A stretch of DNA of 16,121 nucleotides from Deltaproteobacteria bacterium (GTDB lineage Bacteria; Myxococcota_A; UBA9042; DTJE01). Of the stretch, positions 13,406 through 16,121 are shown one piece after another (position 1 is the stretch's first letter; each line of letters begins with the position of its first letter). The stretch lies in NCBI GenBank assembly GCA_013151875.1, contig JAADHL010000345.1, positions 1 through 16,121 of the forward strand. Reading direction: 5' to 3'. Position numbers and translations under genes: made by a program. A model generated the notes under the pieces. That model searched no databases. It had not been told where the DNA came from and saw nothing but the letters and a program-made list of their open reading frames with translations.

Positions 13406-16001
13406 ATGAAGAGAGTTTTCGTGCCTGCGGCCATAGCCGCCATGGCTCTGGCATCTGCATGCGGGGGCGGCAATATACCGGTGGACGCCGCCCAGGGCGA
13501 TGTTGTCGATTCGGGGGGCGTGGACGTCGTTCAGGGCGAGGTGCCCGACGACACGGGAACGCCCGATGAAGGAAGGGACACCGCCACTGAAAAGGATGTG
13601 TTTGATGCCGGCCAGTGCGAGTGCGACAAGGCCGAAGAGTGCGAGCCGCTGTTTCCGGACCTCGGTCAGTGCGAGAGGGCCTATTGCGACCCGGTGACCT
13701 GCAAGTGCGTGTCTGGGGACGCAATTGACGGGACCGCATGCGACGATGGCGAGGCGTGCACGGACGGCGATGCATGCAAGGCCGGCGAGTGCGTGTCCGG
13801 CCTGAACCTGTGCGATTGCGAGAATGACGGGGATTGCGCAGCCTACGAGGACGGCAACCTCTGCAACGGGACCCTGGTCTGCGACCTGGACGCCATGCCT
13901 ACTGTCTGCAAGGTGGACCCCGCCACGGTCATTGTCTGCAACGACGACCTGCAGTTGCCGTGCAAGACCAAGGAATGCGTGCCGGAAACCGGTGATTGCA
14001 TCGTGGTGAACCTGGATGAGGGTCAGGCGTGCGACGACGGTAACCAGTGCACCGAAAACGATGTCTGCACCGCGGGGGAGTGCGCGGGAGAGCATACGGT
14101 CGTGTGCGATGACGGCGACTTGTGCACGACGGACGCGTGCGTGTTCGGCAAGGGCTGCGTGTACACCCCGATCGACTGCGACGACGCAAATGAGTGCACC
14201 GTGGAGCTGGACTGCATCCCCGCTACCGGATGCGCCCACGCCCCCAATGACGCAGACCCGTCGTGCGCCCTGAAAGTGACGTTGGAATCGCCGCAGCGCG
14301 CGGCTGCTCTGGACGGGGACGCGGAAATCACCATTGAAGGCAAGGTAGCGTCTCCCGCTGGTCCGGTGACCAGCCTGACGGTGACGTTCAACGGGCAGAC
14401 CGAGGACGTCGAGCCGTCACCCAGCGACGGGTCGTTCACCCTCCAGGTGGTCTCCAGGCAGGGATTGAACTCTATCGCGGTGGACGCGGAGGACGCCTAC
14501 GGCCGCACTGATCACGCGGCTCGATCCTATTATTATTCCACTGTATGGCATGCCGCGGGCGCACTGGTGGATGATGGGCTCATGGGGTTCCTCGGACCCG
14601 AGGCCCTGGACGACAATGACCCCACCGACCTGGACGACGTCGCCACGCTTCTGGGCGCCCTGTTGAAACACTTCGACCCAATGACGTATTTCAACAATCC
14701 GTTGACCACGCAGTCACTGGGTGGTTGCGAGTTCCAGGTAAACGTGCTTGCCATCACTTTTGACGATGTCTCGGTGGACCTTACGCCACAGGCCGGTGGA
14801 GTGGTGATTGGACTGGATGCGACCAATGTGAGGGCCCAGGTTCATGCCCCAGCGACCGGCCCAGGGTGTACCGACGTCGATGGATGGCTGGTCGCGCCTA
14901 CAATGACCGTGGCCGGCATTCTCAATGTTTCGCTGGAACCGGGCGGCGAGCCGGTCGTGTCGGTGACGGGCACCACTGTGGATATTCCCACCATGACCCT
15001 GGAACCGGACTGCGCGCCCTATTGCGGCCTTGTCGAGCCCGTGCGGTTGCTGGCGCAGGCCATGGCCGTGGTCAAGATCAACGACGAGGTGCCTGGTCTG
15101 GTCGAAAGCGCCCTGAAGGAGTCCGTCGAGCAGACGTTCGATACATCGCTCCTTATTCCCGGCGGCTGGCCGAAGGTGATGCTGACGGCGGACGCCCGGT
15201 TTTCGACGGTCGAAATTTCAGACGCCGGCGTGGTGGTCGGCGTGGCTGCTGGATTCTCGGCGCCCGACATGGCCGGATATCCCGACCCGGGTTCCATCGG
15301 GCGGGCCGATTGCCTCGGCTCCCCTCAGAATCTCACCTTCCCCAACGTCGGTCCGGTCGAGATAGCGGTGCAAGACGACTTGGCCAACCAGATCCCCTAT
15401 GCGTTTCACCGTTACGGCGCCTTCAAGTTTCCGGTAACGGAGGCGCAGGTCCAGGCGTATGGTCTGGATCCGTCCGAGTTCGACATCACTGACCTGAACC
15501 TCGACGTGGAGGCGCTGTTGCCCCCGATCGTGACGACAGAACTCGGCCGCCCAGTTGCAGATCGGCGATTTTTCCATCCTGGCCTCGATGAATTACCAGG
15601 GCAACCCCGTTCAGGTGCAGGCATGGGTCAGCGCGTTCGCCACGATAGGCTATGGAGTGATTGATACCCAGGCCGGCAAGCGTATCGAGGTTTCGCCGAC
15701 CGAACCCATGTTCGATGATTTCGAGATCGAGGTGGTGTCGGGTGACCCTGGCAAGAGCAAGAGCCAGTTGCTGGGCCATCTGAAGGACCTGATGGAGCCG
15801 AAAATCAGGCAGATCATCCAGCAACAGACGTACGGATACACGATTGGGCAGATCGACCTTTCTTACTACGTTTCGAAGTACCTGGCGCAATATCTGCCGT
15901 CGTACTTCCCTGAAATTCCCCAGGGCACCATGCTGGACATGACGGTTGACGACCTGCTGCGCGCATTCGGCTATTTCGTGTTGTCGGGCTCGGGAGACTG
16001 A
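13406..16001 (+). CDS. Large Cys-rich CTDC-repeat lipoprotein, split by a +1 frameshift
   Basis: Lipoprotein of about 864 residues if the frameshift is repaired. ATG 13406 has a strong GGAGGGG 2-8 bases upstream; the signal peptide ends in ASAC (Cys19) and an Asp-rich linker runs to about 70. Residues 71-287 hold some 36 cysteines with CDDGxxCTxxxC repeats. About 288-385 looks like an Ig-like beta-sandwich (VTLESP to GLNSIAVDAEDAYGRTDHAA). The rest is mainly beta strands without a family I recognise. The first frame reads sensibly to DLNLDVEALLPPIVTT and then runs into unrelated residues, stopping at 15664. The +1 frame is open from 15534 and continues LQIGDFSILASMNYQ to YFVLSGSGD, stopping at 15999-16001. 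This pattern fits one gene broken by one extra base. Probably an outer-surface protein; export and Cys pairs fit an oxidising location. Function unknown. It follows the HD-GYP gene but has its own promoter. Confidence 0.8.
13733..14266 (+). repeat. Cys-rich CTDC-like repeat region within the lipoprotein
   Basis: Four units of 18-19 residues begin with CDD: C112-C129 (CDDGEACTDGDACKAGEC), C209-C226 (CDDGNQCTENDVCTAGEC), C234-C251 (CDDGDLCTTDACVFGKGC) and C258-C276 (CDDANECTVELDCIPATGC). More degenerate Cys pairs lie between the first two. The pattern resembles the Dictyostelium CTDC repeat and the repeats of myxobacterial surface proteins. The spaced cysteines most likely form disulfides in an extended stalk. 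Confidence 0.75.
15531..15557 (+). other. Frameshift site in the Cys-rich lipoprotein gene
   Basis: The +1 frame has a TGA at 15531-15533, so the switch must be downstream of it; the original frame stops making sense by about 15554. Removing one C from the CCC at 15550-15552 gives VTTELGRQLQIGDFSILASM, and removing the G at 15539 gives VTTNSAAQLQIGDFSILASM. Both are plausible. The short C run favours an indel in replication or sequencing over programmed slippage, since no slippery heptamer is visible. Confidence 0.75.
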
Positions 16002-16020
16002 GTCGCCTCAACTGTTTGAG

Positions 16021-16121
16021 TCATTTGGCAAAGCGCACCGTGGTAAAACGCCTGTCGCCCTTTTCGTACAGATAGCGGTACACGGCGTAGGACCTGAACA
16101 CCTTCCTGGCGTAATTTCTTG
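16021..16121 (-). CDS. C-terminal end of an unidentified protein (perhaps a lytic transglycosylase)
   Basis: The minus-strand frame entering from the right edge gives 32 residues, RNYARKVFRSYAVYRYLYEK then GDRRFTTVRFAK, and stops with TGA at 16021-16023. The basic, Tyr-rich end with RNYARKVFRSY recalls the tail that follows the SLT domain of lytic transglycosylases, but this is too short to assign. It converges on the Cys-rich lipoprotein gene with a 19-base gap. Confidence 0.55.
   Translation of the reverse strand, partial: RNYARKVFRSYAVYRYLYEKGDRRFTTVRFAK

Noticed and set aside
16007..16020. Hairpin CTCAA-CTGT-TTGAG between the Cys-rich lipoprotein and the next convergent gene
   Set aside because: The stem is only 5 base pairs with no T-tract; too weak to call a terminator despite its fitting position.
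1..16121. A new defence, mobile or CRISPR system
   Set aside because: No transposase, integrase, toxin-antitoxin pair, nuclease or repeat-spacer array was found; the genes are housekeeping, pilus, signalling and surface lipoprotein genes.

Overview
The window is GC-rich, gene-dense chromosomal DNA from a Gram-negative bacterium. The most likely source is a myxobacterium-like lineage (Myxococcota, Bradymonadota or a related former deltaproteobacterium); this is inferred from gene content, not from a marker gene. The pointers are a type IV pilus assembly cluster (pilMNOP), an FHA protein paired with a membrane TPR protein, a tandem-GAF HD-GYP protein, and two lipoproteins with Asp-rich linkers after the lipobox. 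One of these lipoproteins carries the CDDGxxCTxxxC repeats common in predatory deltaproteobacteria. No tRNA, rRNA, CRISPR array, insertion sequence or phage gene was seen, and no gene-free stretch exceeds about 140 bases.

Layout. Bases 1-2428 are on the minus strand: a promoter with an overlapping inverted repeat, then an FHA protein, a TPR membrane protein overlapping it by 20 bases, and pyrR, which runs off the left edge. A lone plus-strand gene (2568-4505) encodes a GH57-like lipoprotein. It is divergent from the FHA gene and convergent with pilP, with a hairpin at the convergent junction. Bases 4540-11622 are a minus-strand run in transcription order mutS, ribB-ribA-like, pilM, pilN, pilO, pilP, with overlapping pil genes and a predicted promoter before pilM. 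Two plus-strand genes follow: a GAF-GAF-HD-GYP phosphodiesterase (11743-13308) and a large Cys-rich lipoprotein (13406-16001) preceded by a TATAAT box. The last 101 bases hold the C-terminal end of a minus-strand gene.

How the genes fit together. PilM, PilN, PilO and PilP form the cytoplasmic-to-periplasmic alignment complex of the type IV pilus, and the HD-GYP protein probably degrades cyclic di-GMP, a common pilus regulator. The secretin gene pilQ, usually next after pilP, is absent and an opposing lipoprotein gene sits in its place. MutS (mismatch repair), the RibB-type protein (riboflavin synthesis) and PyrR (pyrimidine metabolism) are housekeeping genes.

The main oddities are a +1 frameshift near the 3' end of the Cys-rich lipoprotein, a RibA-like domain that has lost its zinc cysteines together with a His-to-Gln change in the RibB active site, a PilN tail read out of frame through the start of pilO, and a series of short Thr motifs in the FHA protein. 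I do not see a complete new defence or mobile system.
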